Of a DNA stretch of 64,000 bases, positions 27,543 through 37,696 are shown in pieces (positions within the stretch are counted from its first letter, which is position 1; the number at the start of each line of letters is the position of its first letter). The notes under the pieces are model-generated. The model did not search any database, was not told where the DNA came from, and saw nothing but the letters and a program-made list of their open reading frames with translations. A program made the position numbers and the translations under genes. This DNA comes from Lucifuga dentata (lineage: Eukaryota > Chordata > Actinopteri > Ophidiiformes > Bythitidae). Where the stretch lies: assembly GCA_014773175.1 (NCBI GenBank), contig VXCM01001469.1, positions 186,001-250,000 of the forward strand, given 5' to 3'.

Positions 27543-29156
27543 GGGGTGAGGTGAGGTAGTCATGAATATAAACTTTCCATTTCAGGCTAGATGTAGCTCT
27601 TAGTGTAGCACACACCTAAATTATTAGACATGCTAAGTGTGTTTCTTTTAGAATGTTTTCAGCTGTCCACCCTGCAGTCCCACCATTACTGTTGCTGTAA
27701 TAATATTGCTGTACTGAGAGCATTTTTTGACTCATTCTCTTTTTGTGTCCTCTGCAGGCAAGTGCCAGGTGGTTTCTCCTCAGTGCCGTATCCAAAAGTG
27801 CACTACTGATTTTGTCTCCTTGACCTCCCACCTCACACCAGCAATCAATGGCTTTGACATTGAATTTTGCAAGGCTTTACGGGCATACTCAGCATGTACT
27901 CAGAGGACGGCAAAGTCCTGCCGGGGTAACCTAGTCTTCCACTCAGCTGTGCTTGGCATCTCAGACCTTATGAGCCAGAGGAACTGTTCCAGAGATGGAC
28001 CCACTTCCTCCACACACCCAGAGGTCCACCATGAGCCCTGCAATTATCACAGTCGCACCCAGCATGCCCACACACATGGACACACACACTCCCATGCTCA
28101 TGGCCACAGCCACAGCCATTCTCGGCCTGGATACCTGTTCTGCGGACTTTTTGGGGACCCCCACCTGAGGACATTTAAGGACAGCTTCCAGACTTGTAAG
28201 GTCGAGGGAGCGTGGCCTCTAATCGATAATGACTATCTTTCAGTACAAGTCACAAATGTTCCAGTGGTAACTGGCTCTAGTGCCACAGCAACTAATAAGG
28301 TGAGGAGGGAGCAGACGGAGCGACAGTAATGTGCTTTGGGGTCTAATTAGCTGTTATTAAGGCTACACGATTTTCTCAAGTGAGAGCATCTGGTGTAATC
28401 AAGTTTATTGTGTCTTTTATTTCTTTGTAACTTCTAGGCTGCTAGGCTAATGACTTCTAAGATGCTTTTCTGTGTCTCAGAGTAAGAAATGTTATTAGTG
28501 TGAGGCTGGACACTCTCTCTCTCTCTCTCTCTCTCTCTCCCTTCANTAAGAAATGTTATTAGTGTGAGGCTGGACACTCTCTCTCTCTCTCTCTCTCTCT
28601 CTCCCTTCACTATATCCACTGTCTCTCCCTCTTGCTTACACACAGACTCACAGGTGTGAGGAGGACAGTCTGATCTTGTGACTGTCTCTTGTGACTGAGG
28701 CAGTATTGGAAACCTAACTTAGTTAATGGCTGTTTATAACCTGACTTCTAATAACATGGAATGAGATGTGTGAAAGGACCCACTGTGTACATGTGTGTTT
28801 GTATGTATGTGTGACACTCCTTGCACTCAGCAGTAACCAGCTTAAACCACTATGTATGTTAAAGGTCCTTATCACTGTATGGCAAAACACACTAACAAAT
28901 GGATGATGAGCCACATGAGGTGATCTTTGTGGTGTTTAAGAAAGTATGTTGATGTTTTCCCCAATGATCTGCCCTCTCTAGCAGAGTCGATAGCTTTAAT
29001 TATTAACACACATACACATGCATGCATACACTTAGTCATGCACACGCAGGCAGATACACACTCACATTAAGCAAATAGTATGGTTGCTGCATGCTGGAGC
29101 TGAAGGTTTGACCTTGTGTCAGGGGTGGGGCAGGTTATTAGTCATGATTATTAGGG

Positions 29157-29193
<37 letters not shown>

Positions 29194-30464
29194 AACAGCC
29201 CTCCAGACTTAATGGCCTGCCAGGCCTCATTCCTCACGGCTGTCATGTGAATAAAGCAGCCATTCACCGGAACTGTGATGCTAGTGCTAACCGTAATGCT
29301 CACACCACACCCTGTATCCACCACTGCTTCCACTCACCACTGTGGAGCCCTATGTGTTTTTATATGTGTGTGTGTATGTGTGTGTCAGCATGTTTGCATA
29401 GCTGTGTCAAATTACAACTTGTTAAAAAGCCATTTAGTCATTTCTGAAATGTAGTTTGATTAGAGTCAATAACGTGTAGTGGGTGCATGTTAATATGTGT
29501 GTTGCATTCTGTGAATGTGTGAGACAGAGTTATTAGCTCTTCTCCTTGATGAAAGTTTGCTCTGTCCCTGGATGATATATTAATTTTGTGGCAGTAAAGT
29601 GTGTAAATATTCATTTCTTTTAGTAATCATTTAAGATTCAATGAACACACTTTCACCTCAAAATTGCTAACTACAACTCTTGATGTTCCCTCTCTCCCTC
29701 TATAGATCACTGTTATCTTTAAGCCCTATGAGGGTTGTACAGACCAGAGGGTCTACCAGGCTGTCACAGATAACCTCCCTGCTGCCTTTGATGATGGCAC
29801 TGTGAGCAGTGGAGACCCCATCCACACATCGTCTAGTGCAGAAGGTGGCACAGGGAAGGTTCGAGCGCTGTGGATCTCTGAGCGCAGCCCAGGGCACCAT
29901 GTAGAGTTGCATGCCGGCTACATTGGTGTAACTGTTGTTGTTCGGCAGCTGGGTCGCTACCTGACCCTCGCGGTGCGGATCCCTGAGGAGCTGGCCCAGG
30001 CCTACGATGCCAGCCAGGACCTGCAGCTCTGTCTGAATGGATGCCCCAATGGGGAACGCATTGACCAGGGGGGGCACTTACCCCTGCCCCTGTCCCCACC
30101 TGCACTTGGCCTACAGCTTCAGCAGCTGCGTTGGCCTGTCCACTACCCACAGACACAAGCATCCTCCTACAGTATCCCAAAGGTTTTCAGTATGGAGGGG
30201 GCACGGGAACGCTGCAAGGAGCAGCTGCAGGTGCAGGACATTTACTTCCACTCTTGTGTGTTTGATCTCCTGACCACTGGGGATGCTAACTTTACAGTGG
30301 CGGCATACAGTGCCCTGAAGGACATGGAGAGTCTTCACCCGCACCGGGACAGATGGAGGATTTACCCTCGTGGCTCTGCCACCGCTGCCTCGCACCTTGA
30401 TTGTCAGCCTATCAAACACCTTGCTCTGCTTCTGCTTTGTGCTCTGAGCTTGGTGTTGATGTAG
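23483..30464 (+). CDS. rgmb: Repulsive guidance molecule B (RGMb/Dragon), GPI-anchored BMP co-receptor
   Basis: RGM proteins sit on the outer membrane by a GPI anchor, bind neogenin and act as BMP co-receptors. Coding exons are 23483-23600, 27758-28299 and 29706-30464, all GT/AG, in frame, giving 472 aa (human RGMB about 437). Residues 1-40 include a basic N-region and a hydrophobic signal core ([10 protein letters not shown]). The mature N-terminus starts [17 protein letters not shown] and continues with [15 protein letters not shown]. The von Willebrand D-like half begins at the autoproteolysis motif G172-D173-P174-H175 (28153-28164). The C-terminal part has [18 protein letters not shown], and the last residues ([15 protein letters not shown]) are a GPI signal. 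[10 protein letters not shown] and GPTSST point to RGMB rather than RGMA or hemojuvelin. Residues 137-160 form an unusual alternating-His loop just before the cleavage site. The start was chosen at 23483 because the frame has a stop upstream and no earlier ATG once the assembly duplication is collapsed. Confidence 0.95.
25357..25378. other. Assembly gap of 22 N in rgmb intron 1
   Basis: This is the only multi-base N run in the window. The true size is unknown. It lies inside the 4.2 kb first intron of rgmb and does not affect the coding exons. Confidence 0.95.
27489..27539. repeat. Compound (GT)n(GA)n microsatellite in rgmb intron 1
   Basis: About five GT units run into about 20 GA units, 220 bp upstream of rgmb exon 2. 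Confidence 0.9.
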
Positions 30465-32288
30465 AGCCTTTGCATTGATGTGTGCTTGTGCGAGTGAGAG
30501 TCAGAGTGTGCCTGGGTGTTGTGATTGCATGTGTGATGTGTGTATGTTATGTGCACTAGAAAGAGAGTTTTAGGAGTGTTTTGCTGAGCGCTGATACTAA
30601 TCTTCCTCTGCCATTGAGGAAACATCAGGCTTACTGGACACTGGTTGATTTTTTTGAAGAGGTGGCAACCACCCACCCACCACCGCCACCACCACCACCA
30701 CCACCACCAACAGGCACAGGAAGTACTGGCAACACCAATAGTGTGTTACTGCAAGGGCCAGCTTGCAGAATCAGCTTTCTGGGGAATAACACAAGAGACT
30801 TGCTGATGGCTTACACAGTCTGTCTTCATCTTGGGATATGACAGCACTGATAATGACACAAGCGTTCCTGTATGTGTGAATGATATGATTATGTATCACA
30901 TGATATGGATACACACTCCTGACTGTAAATAGTTTATTTTGTCTTCAGTGCACAGTGTAGTGAAATAGGTTTTGATTCTTTTTGTGATGTTTGGTGTCAT
31001 TTTGTTTTTGAATACCTCAGACCGAGGATGTTTGTGTTAACAGAAGCACTTTATGTTGATTTTTTTTTTTTTTTTTTTTTNTTTTTTTTTTTTTTTTTTT
31101 AACAAATCCACATCAGTGTTTTTCCACTCACTTCACCAACCAAAAATCTCCAAACTGCTTTTTAATTTGGAGACCAATTAAAAAGTTGTTTATAGATCCT
31201 GTCAATATGAAAGTCTGGTGGATATGAGGAGCTGACATTTTGCAGAAATGCATTATTTTTCCATTAGCTTAGTTGACACAGCCTCTGATTTGAAGTCAGT
31301 TAATGTGAGTTGTTCTCTGTTGAATGTATTATGAATATTGTCACAGCAAATGTCATTTGTATCATTTTGTTGCTGTATGAATTTGTTGTTTGTCATCAGT
31401 CCTGATTTCAATTTTGTGTGAGGTGAGTGCGTGTGTGTGTGCGCGTGCAAATATTTTTTTTTTTTTAAACCAAACGGTGACACACTTGGATCTGGCATTT
31501 NGTGTGCGCGTGCAAATATTTTTTTTTTTTTAAACCAAACGGTGACACACTTGGATCTGGCATTTCCTTTGAGATCCGTGTCAAATGCATTCCCATATTT
31601 TTCCAGTAGGCTGTGACTAGACTGGCTCACGTACGGTATGTTCCTCAGCGTGTTGTGCAAATTTGAGCCAAAGACAGACAGATAATGGGGGCATTGTCAA
31701 AGAGGTACAAACAGCTTTTATGTACAAAGGAAATCATAACTTCCCCCAAACCAGCACCCTTACCTTCCACAATTTCCCTCTCCCATTTTTAAACTTGCTA
31801 CTGATGAGCTGCTCTTTACTGGAATATGTGTAAGATACTGCAGATAAAACACTCCAAATCACTGAGAAAAACTTTGGAAGTATCTACTGAGGTATATCTC
31901 AGCAATGTGTTATGGGAAATGTATGCCATTTGATACCAGGTAGAAATAACCAACCCTTAAGACTATGAGCCTTTCTAACATGTAACATTCTGTAAATGTC
32001 CTATTTGGTTACCTGTGTAAGCTTCTGCTCAGTTTTTTGGCATTGTGATCTCTTAAGTCATGTGTGAATGTCAGTTTGGTGAAGAGTGACTGGTCAGTGT
32101 TGAAATACTTAACTTATTTATGAACGTAGTGTTCTGTAGAGGAAATTGAGCTCCATATTCTTGCTGTTGGATAATTAACAAATGTCACGTGATTGTACTG
32201 CCACCTAGTGGTGCTCTGTTGCTATGTCAATGTGTTACTCGAGGCGCTCTAAAAGAAAAAAACACAGGAAAAAAACATGTGCAAGTGT

Positions 32289-32312
32289 TTTATTTAAAAA
32301 AAAATAAATAAA
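32289..32312. terminator. Back-to-back polyadenylation signals for rgmb (+) and the pT-alpha-like gene (-)
   Basis: On the plus strand AATAAA occurs at 32303-32308 and 32307-32312, a possible end for a rgmb 3' UTR of about 1.8 kb. On the minus strand AATAAA is read from TTTATT at 32289-32294. The two convergent genes could therefore end within the same few tens of bases. These hexamers are common in AT-rich DNA, so the assignment rests mainly on position between convergent genes. Confidence 0.4.
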
Positions 32313-32339
32313 GGCAAAACAGAATAAGCTTACTTTCTG

Positions 32340-32345
32340 TTTATT
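32340..32345 (-). terminator. Possible polyadenylation signal of the pT-alpha-like gene
   Basis: TTTATT on the plus strand reads AATAAA on the minus strand, about 540 bases beyond the predicted UTR-exon acceptor at 32888. It fits the end of a 3' UTR for the minus-strand gene. A second candidate lies at 32289-32294. Confidence 0.35.
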
Positions 32346-33097
32346 AAGCATTCAACAGGACTATCAAAAATTTAAAACAGGCATACAAAATGACAAACTT
32401 TTGCACACCATTGTATTTGTTGCAAACTTCAAAAAACATTGAACAAAATTTTCCCCACGTTTTTTTTTTTTTTTTTTTTNTTTTTTTTTTTTTTTTTTAG
32501 CCATTAAATGGTTTCAGACTGAATTATTATTAAGAATCTACACACAAAAACACACATAGATATGGCATGCACACTAACCCATCTGTCTGAGGTTAGCTTT
32601 TGATCAGATACCAGGTTTGGCCTCACAAACATAACCGGTTTTCAACTGCCACAGTCATGCACACCTGGGATGTTTATGAGAAAAGGCTGAAAGAGACGCG
32701 CCAAAATATTTGTGCTTCTCCAGTGATATGATATCCATGACACTTTCCAGTCACGCAGCATAATACCATCCTCATGAAGACAAGCATGGAATGTACTCAG
32801 CAGCTTCCAAGAAAACTTGAAACTTGAAAACCTCTGGGTTTGATGTCTCTTAAAGGTCTCACATCAGTAACTCTTCAGTTCCAACAATCTGAAACATCAA
32901 ATATGTTAAAATCTTTATAACACTTTAAGTATATTAAGTCCTTTCAGAGTTAGATAAAACATTCGTATGCACTCATCACATCACATGTATTTTATGTATC
33001 TCCTTCCCTGAAACTGCAGACGTTGTATGTTTACAGCTGCTTCTATGCTACATTGTCACCACTTTGATCCAGTTAGGACAAACAGAGACTCGTCTTC

Positions 33098-34301
33098 TTA
33101 CCACTTAATAACAGTATAAGTAGTCATCAGAGTATTAAAAACCAGGGTCTTCAGAAAAAGCAGTCTCATGGCCAGGAGAGACACCTCATTGGTCCACCTG
33201 CCAGCATCTGGAGAGCAAATCACACAGACCAACATAAGGACCTGCGTCTGGAAGGGTCATAAGGAATTTAAAAAAAGCTTTCAAACAAATTTTACCTTTT
33301 GCCTTTTCATCATCGTAGCAAATCTCACTGTTATCATCTGAAATTATAAAAATGCTTTGAGGACTTACTTAAAAATGTTAAACAAAAAGGCCACTTCCAC
33401 TTGAGAGTAAGAACACAACCATGATCTTGAACTCCTTACAGATGAACACGCAGTCCTACCTGAGGAGGTAGAGTGGTGTCTGCTCTTGATTCTGGGATGT
33501 CGTCGACGGCTCACAGAACAACTGAATGATGGCCAGTCACTGGTTGCCACGGTGATTATCGCTATGGCACTGCGCCTGCTGCCCTGCTTGCCAACCACAA
33601 AGCTGTAGGGCATGATGGATGTATGGTCTTCTGATGATGATCTCCAGCTGACCTCTAGGTGCCCTCTCCTGAGATCACTGACCATACAGATTAAAAGGGT
33701 CCAGCCCAACCTTTCGCCTGACTGATGGACAGGAGGAGCCAGAGATGCCAGCACATCACCCTCCACGCCTCCTGTCCCAGGCAGAAGAAGACCACATGGA
33801 GAGAGGAAGAGAGAATATTAAGCACAGTGTGAGTAACAATTGATGTTGGATATCACCTTAATAAATCTCCTTATGGCATGAGACTGGTTCAGCTTGTGAG
33901 GACAGAATTTCTTTTCCAAACATTAATGTCTGATTAATGTCAGGTGGTGGCAATTTTCCAAAGTAAATATGTGCCAGTTTGGAATTAAATCTTCCTGCAT
34001 TTAGCATAAAAACAGATATACTTCCACTTTCATTTATGCACATTTCTTAAACCCACGTGGAAACCTTGTAACTTTAATCAGTTGACTTTGTCTTTTAAAA
34101 ACCTTTCAACCCCCACTGAATAAACCCAACAATGTTTTGTGAACACCTTCTGAAAATGAAATATTTTTAGCAAACGACTTTTTTTTTCTCCACTTAAACT
34201 GAGGTAAAGCATATAGCAGAATAATGCAAAAATCATAAACTCTCACCTGTCCATAAATAGATGATAGGGAGGTAAAAGAGGCCCCTGGATGGTTCTGCCA
34301 T
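33098..34301 (-). CDS. ptcra: Pre-T-cell receptor alpha-like (pT-alpha) single-Ig membrane protein
   Basis: In mammals pT-alpha pairs with TCR-beta and CD3 in thymocytes before TCR-alpha is rearranged. I assembled four coding exons on the minus strand, all GT/AG and phase-compatible: 34301-34247 (leader), 33771-33460 (Ig), 33337-33296 (connecting peptide) and 33207-33098 (transmembrane), giving 172 aa. Residues 1-18 are a leader. Residues 20-120 are a C1-set Ig domain with Cys47 (LLICMVSDL), Trp61 (LEVSWRS) and Cys103 (WPSFSCSVS), preceded by SLAPPV, close to the SLAPP of mammalian pT-alpha. Cys129 in the 14-residue connecting peptide suits a disulfide to TCR-beta. The membrane segment (about 145-166) carries Arg151 and Lys156 four residues apart, the Arg-x4-Lys pattern of TCR-alpha and pT-alpha for CD3 pairing. 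The cytoplasmic tail is almost absent. The leader joins the Ig exon directly with no V or J segment, favouring pT-alpha over a TCR-alpha constant gene. The 3' exons resemble TRAC, so a TRAC-derived orphan chain is the alternative. Confidence 0.82.
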
Positions 34302-34733
34302 TTTGGTCTCAGTGGCTGGACTGTGATCACCGCCTTGTGATATATGTGTGTGTATATGTGTGTGTGTGTGAGCAGGTAATGCTCATGTGCCAGCAAGTAC
34401 ATGAGCATTGCATTATGGGGATTCTCAACTCTTGATGTGACCTAAAACCACACACAGAAACACAGACACAGACACACCCACATGGGGGGGGGGGGGGNGG
34501 GGGGGGGGGGGGCAATGAGATTTAAAATGAAAAAAATGGAAAAATTTACCTGAATGTGTTTCTTCATGGACATAATACAGGTAAATTCAACAAATGAAAA
34601 GTTTATTAATTTTAAATTCAAACAGTCCTCATCACATGAACCTCACTTTTTCTCACTAATGGCTGAAATATAAATGAACATGAGGGTATAAAAGGAAGAA
34701 ATTGATCATATCTCTTAGAAGCTTCTGAGTGCA

Positions 34734-34796
34734 CAGCTGTGGGTGAATGGATCAGCTGAACTGTAAAGACATGCACAACATGCTTGTGGGACACCT

Positions 34797-34797
<1 letters not shown>
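34734..34797. promoter_or_regulatory. Cluster of three E-boxes upstream of the pT-alpha-like gene
   Basis: CAGCTG at 34734-34739, CAGCTG at 34753-34758 and CACCTG at 34792-34797 lie 430-500 bp upstream of the minus-strand start codon. E2A/HEB E-boxes are known control elements of mammalian Ptcra. Three E-boxes in 64 bp may also occur by chance, so this is a weak inference. Confidence 0.3.

Positions 34798-34855
<58 letters not shown>
34797..34855. repeat. Compound (CT)n(CA)n microsatellite
   Basis: About 16 CT units followed by about 14 CA units, upstream of the pT-alpha-like gene. Confidence 0.95.
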
Positions 34856-34858
<3 letters not shown>

Positions 34859-34958
34859 AAAGGAAAACTGGTGTTGAACTGCACTGTTTCTTTTTTCACT
34901 GATAAAATTGAAGTACAGTCCTACTCCCAGTTTTAAATATATTCATAATATCTCCCTG

Positions 34959-35175
34959 CACTGTAAAATGTGACAAGTTGATCTTACTTAAAATAAGTTA
35001 GGAAACCAATTGCCTCGAAAAGGGTAAGTAAATATAACTATATAGTTTTAAGTTCCAGTAGACAAAAAAAAAACGTAAATGTAGCTTAAAACTAATAGTT
35101 ATATTTCCTTTTTCAAGGCAATTGGTTTCCTAGATTTTTTTTTTAAGTAAGATCAACTTGTCACATTTTACAGTG
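34959..35175. mobile_element. 217-bp foldback MITE with CACTGTAAAATG termini
   Basis: CACTGTAAAATGTGACAAGT at the left is matched by ACTTGTCACATTTTACAGTG at the right, and the complementarity continues inward through GATCTTACTTAAA and GGAAACCAATTGCCT. Nearly the whole element can form a hairpin with a short A-rich loop. There is no coding capacity. It lies in the intergenic interval between the divergent ptcra-like and erap2 genes. Confidence 0.85.
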
Positions 35176-35314
35176 TGTAGTAACATCAACATCTGCATCT
35201 TCTAACACCAACAGGGACAACCAGTGGACTGCTATTTAATAAGTTAATCAGTGAGACACTCTCTCTCCCTCCCTCCCCACGCATAACAAGCAGGATCAAG
35301 CAGTGCTTGAAAGA

Positions 35315-35324
35315 GAAAGTGAAA
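35315..35324 (+). promoter_or_regulatory. ISRE/IRF-type motif GAAAGTGAAA
   Basis: The sequence matches the GAAANNGAAA core bound by IRF factors. About 30 bases downstream is a donor-like GAG|GTAACT at 35351-35356, so this could be the promoter and untranslated first exon of erap2; an acceptor-like TTTCAG precedes the coding exon at 37575-37580. Mammalian ERAP genes are interferon-responsive and start with a non-coding exon. Which gene it serves, if any, is inference; it also lies 1 kb upstream of the divergent pT-alpha-like gene. Confidence 0.4.
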
Positions 35325-36057
35325 GCTGAAAAGGATGATCACGCTAAACTGAGGTAACTGAAAAACTGATATTTCTCTTATGAGATCCCCCTTAAAGAAA
35401 ACATAGGAGAAACATTTTAATGTTAACTTAATATACTGCTTCAGTTATTGTAACTAAATGCTGTAGATTTTGTTCATCATGGTATATTATATCTAGAGCC
35501 CTGTAGCCTGGTATGAACTGAAGCTATGGTTCTGCAGCTGTTGTCACCGTACAGTAATAGCTCTGTCCTCACCTTGATCTGGTCGCAGTGGAAAATCATG
35601 TGTCACTGGCCCTGCTGTAGGAATCGCTACACGCATTACGGCCCTGGAGTGGTCAGATAAGGAGAGTCGTACCTTATGTGCAACTGTGTTCCTTTTCGGG
35701 ATAACGATCTCATGGGGAGGGAGGTATTTGAACTTCTCCGCAACCATTCAGGAGATTTCATATCGATGTCAGCTGTGTATAAAGTAATAAAATCACAACT
35801 TAAACTGCAGAATGTCATGCAACTTCCATCAAACTAAATACATGCAAAATTCAAGATAGCGCGGCAGCTACTCAAAAGCACTGAGGGCGGTGATGCCTCA
35901 GTGGTTGGGAACTGTATTGCATCAATACTATACAGTAGGAACAGAGTATCTGCAATATAGCTTCTGCCCACCAGAGGCAGCACTGGGCGTAATGTCGAAG
36001 ACCAATGAGTATCATGGAAGTGACGCTCCGGCTGTTTGATTCTGTTTTATGCTTTAC

Positions 36058-36836
36058 AAGTGGGTTAAAATAAATAAATAAATAAAGTGGTTAAAAAAAA
36101 AACAAAAAACGACGCTCCTAAGGGGACATGGAAGAAAAAAAATTAGTTGAGGTTAAAAAAAAATCAGCTGGAGGTTTTTTAAAAAAACTTTTTTTTTTCC
36201 CTAATTTTTTTCTCCTTGTTTTTTTTTTCCCTCGGGGTTTTCTTTTGCTTTGTTTGTTTGTTGTTTTTCTGTTCTGAAACTACTAAAAATAGGTTCAAAG
36301 CTATTGCGCATGCAATGGAGCTGTTTTGCTATTGTTTGAGTTAACTTAACGTCCTAAAAGAATTAACCATTATAAATGCACAAAAATACACTGTTGGAAT
36401 TGCCAAACACTAGAACATTGTCAAAAGTAGTAGTGAGTTAGTGACTTTATTCACTGACTTGTTTTTTCATCGGAACTTGTAGTGGGTACAGTCACAGACA
36501 CGTTAGCTGCTAGCTAGCATTAGCATTTACCTAATCGGAAATCGTTCTTCAAACAGTAGCAAAACAGCTCCGTTGCATGCGATGTAGCTTTGCCCTATTT
36601 TTAGTACGTTTCAAAAGAGGAAAAAAAACAGAAATAGAAAAATAATAACCCGAGAAAACAAAAACAAGGAGAAAAAAAAAACAGAGAAAAAAAACATTTT
36701 TTTTAACCTCCAACTAACTTTTTTTTTTTTTTTTTTTTTTTTTTACCTCCAACTCATTTTTTTTCTTCCATATCCCCTTAGGGGTGTCGGATTTTGTTTT
36801 TTTTAACCTTTTTTTTTGTTTTTGTTTTACCCACTT
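36058..36836. mobile_element. Large foldback element, about 780 bp
   Basis: The ends AAGTGGGTTAAAAT (36058 on) and ATTTT-rich ...TTTTACCCACTT (to 36836) are inverted, and the arms match inward for roughly 290 bp. Matched blocks include CCTAAGGGGACATGGAAGAA against TTCTTCCATATCCCCTTAGG, and CAATGGAGCTGTTTTGCTA against TAGCAAAACAGCTCCGTTG. A spacer of roughly 190 bp (about 36350-36540) separates the arms. The arms are A- and T-rich, with long homopolymers that vary between them. No ORF or transposase is seen. Confidence 0.8.
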
Positions 36837-37696
36837 TATTTTTTTCACACATGACACCTGATTACTTTACACACGACATGAAATCTCCTGAAAGGTTGTG
36901 CACAGGTTCAACTGGCCTCTTGTAATGTTTTATTTTCAGCATTCTCTATATAAGGAACTTAACTGCTTTACTAGCACAAGACTGAAAAAGGTATAGCAAC
37001 ATCAGTGTAAATGTAAAGTGCGATAGCTTAGGTGGCAGAACCATAACATAATTTTCCTGTCTAACATTTAACATTGAGGAAACCAAAATGAATGAACATT
37101 GGATTATTAAATTCAAGTTGGCAGTACTAGATAGACATCTTGGAAGAGGGAAGGCCAGGATAAAGCCCTGTCTTATTAAATTGCAAACTCATCTTACTGA
37201 AATTATAGATCAAAGTTGGATAATGGTTTGTTTTCTTGTTTTGTTCAGTGTTTTAATAATGAGGCAATCTGTGGTAGTTCAATCAACATCATCATGAGAC
37301 TCAGTGTGTCAAAACAGAAAAATAACCATATATCTATAAATCTATGATCAAATGTCAAAGACTAAGTATTATTTCTGATGTCTAAGTCAACTTCTTCAAT
37401 CATATATGTAATAAAAATGTAAATATGGTCATAAAACTATTGCTCGAGCCAAGATATTATCTGTTTTCTGGTATTTGTAATGCATTGTAACATATTTGAT
37501 TTGACCACGGAAATAATAGTGATATTGTGTATATATTGTTTCTTTTTGAGAGATCAATGTGTCCTTTATCTGTGTCTTTCAGGATTAAAAGAAAAAGTCT
37601 TAAGATTTTCACTGAGCCTGCATGACATTTTTGTTTGTCCTGCATCACTGACTGTGTGACAAAATCTATGACTGAATGTAGGACATTTCCTCTGCA

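Noticed and set aside
33207..33247. Alternative acceptor (CTTCCAG at about 33248) for the last pT-alpha-like coding exon
   Set aside because: Using it shifts the frame and meets TGA after about 20 codons, losing the transmembrane segment. The acceptor at 33207 gives the TCR-like membrane helix in frame.
34687..34695. TATAAAAGG sequence as TATA box of the pT-alpha-like gene
   Set aside because: It reads on the plus strand, whereas the gene is on the minus strand, and it is nearly 400 bp from the leader exon.
35544..35818. Overlapping minus-strand frames upstream of the pT-alpha-like gene, including KYLPPHEIVIPKRNTVAHK
   Set aside because: Non-repetitive amino-acid composition caught my eye, and donor-like sites follow, but I recognise no domain and the two frames disagree. 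It could be an old exon or transposon relic; not supportable.
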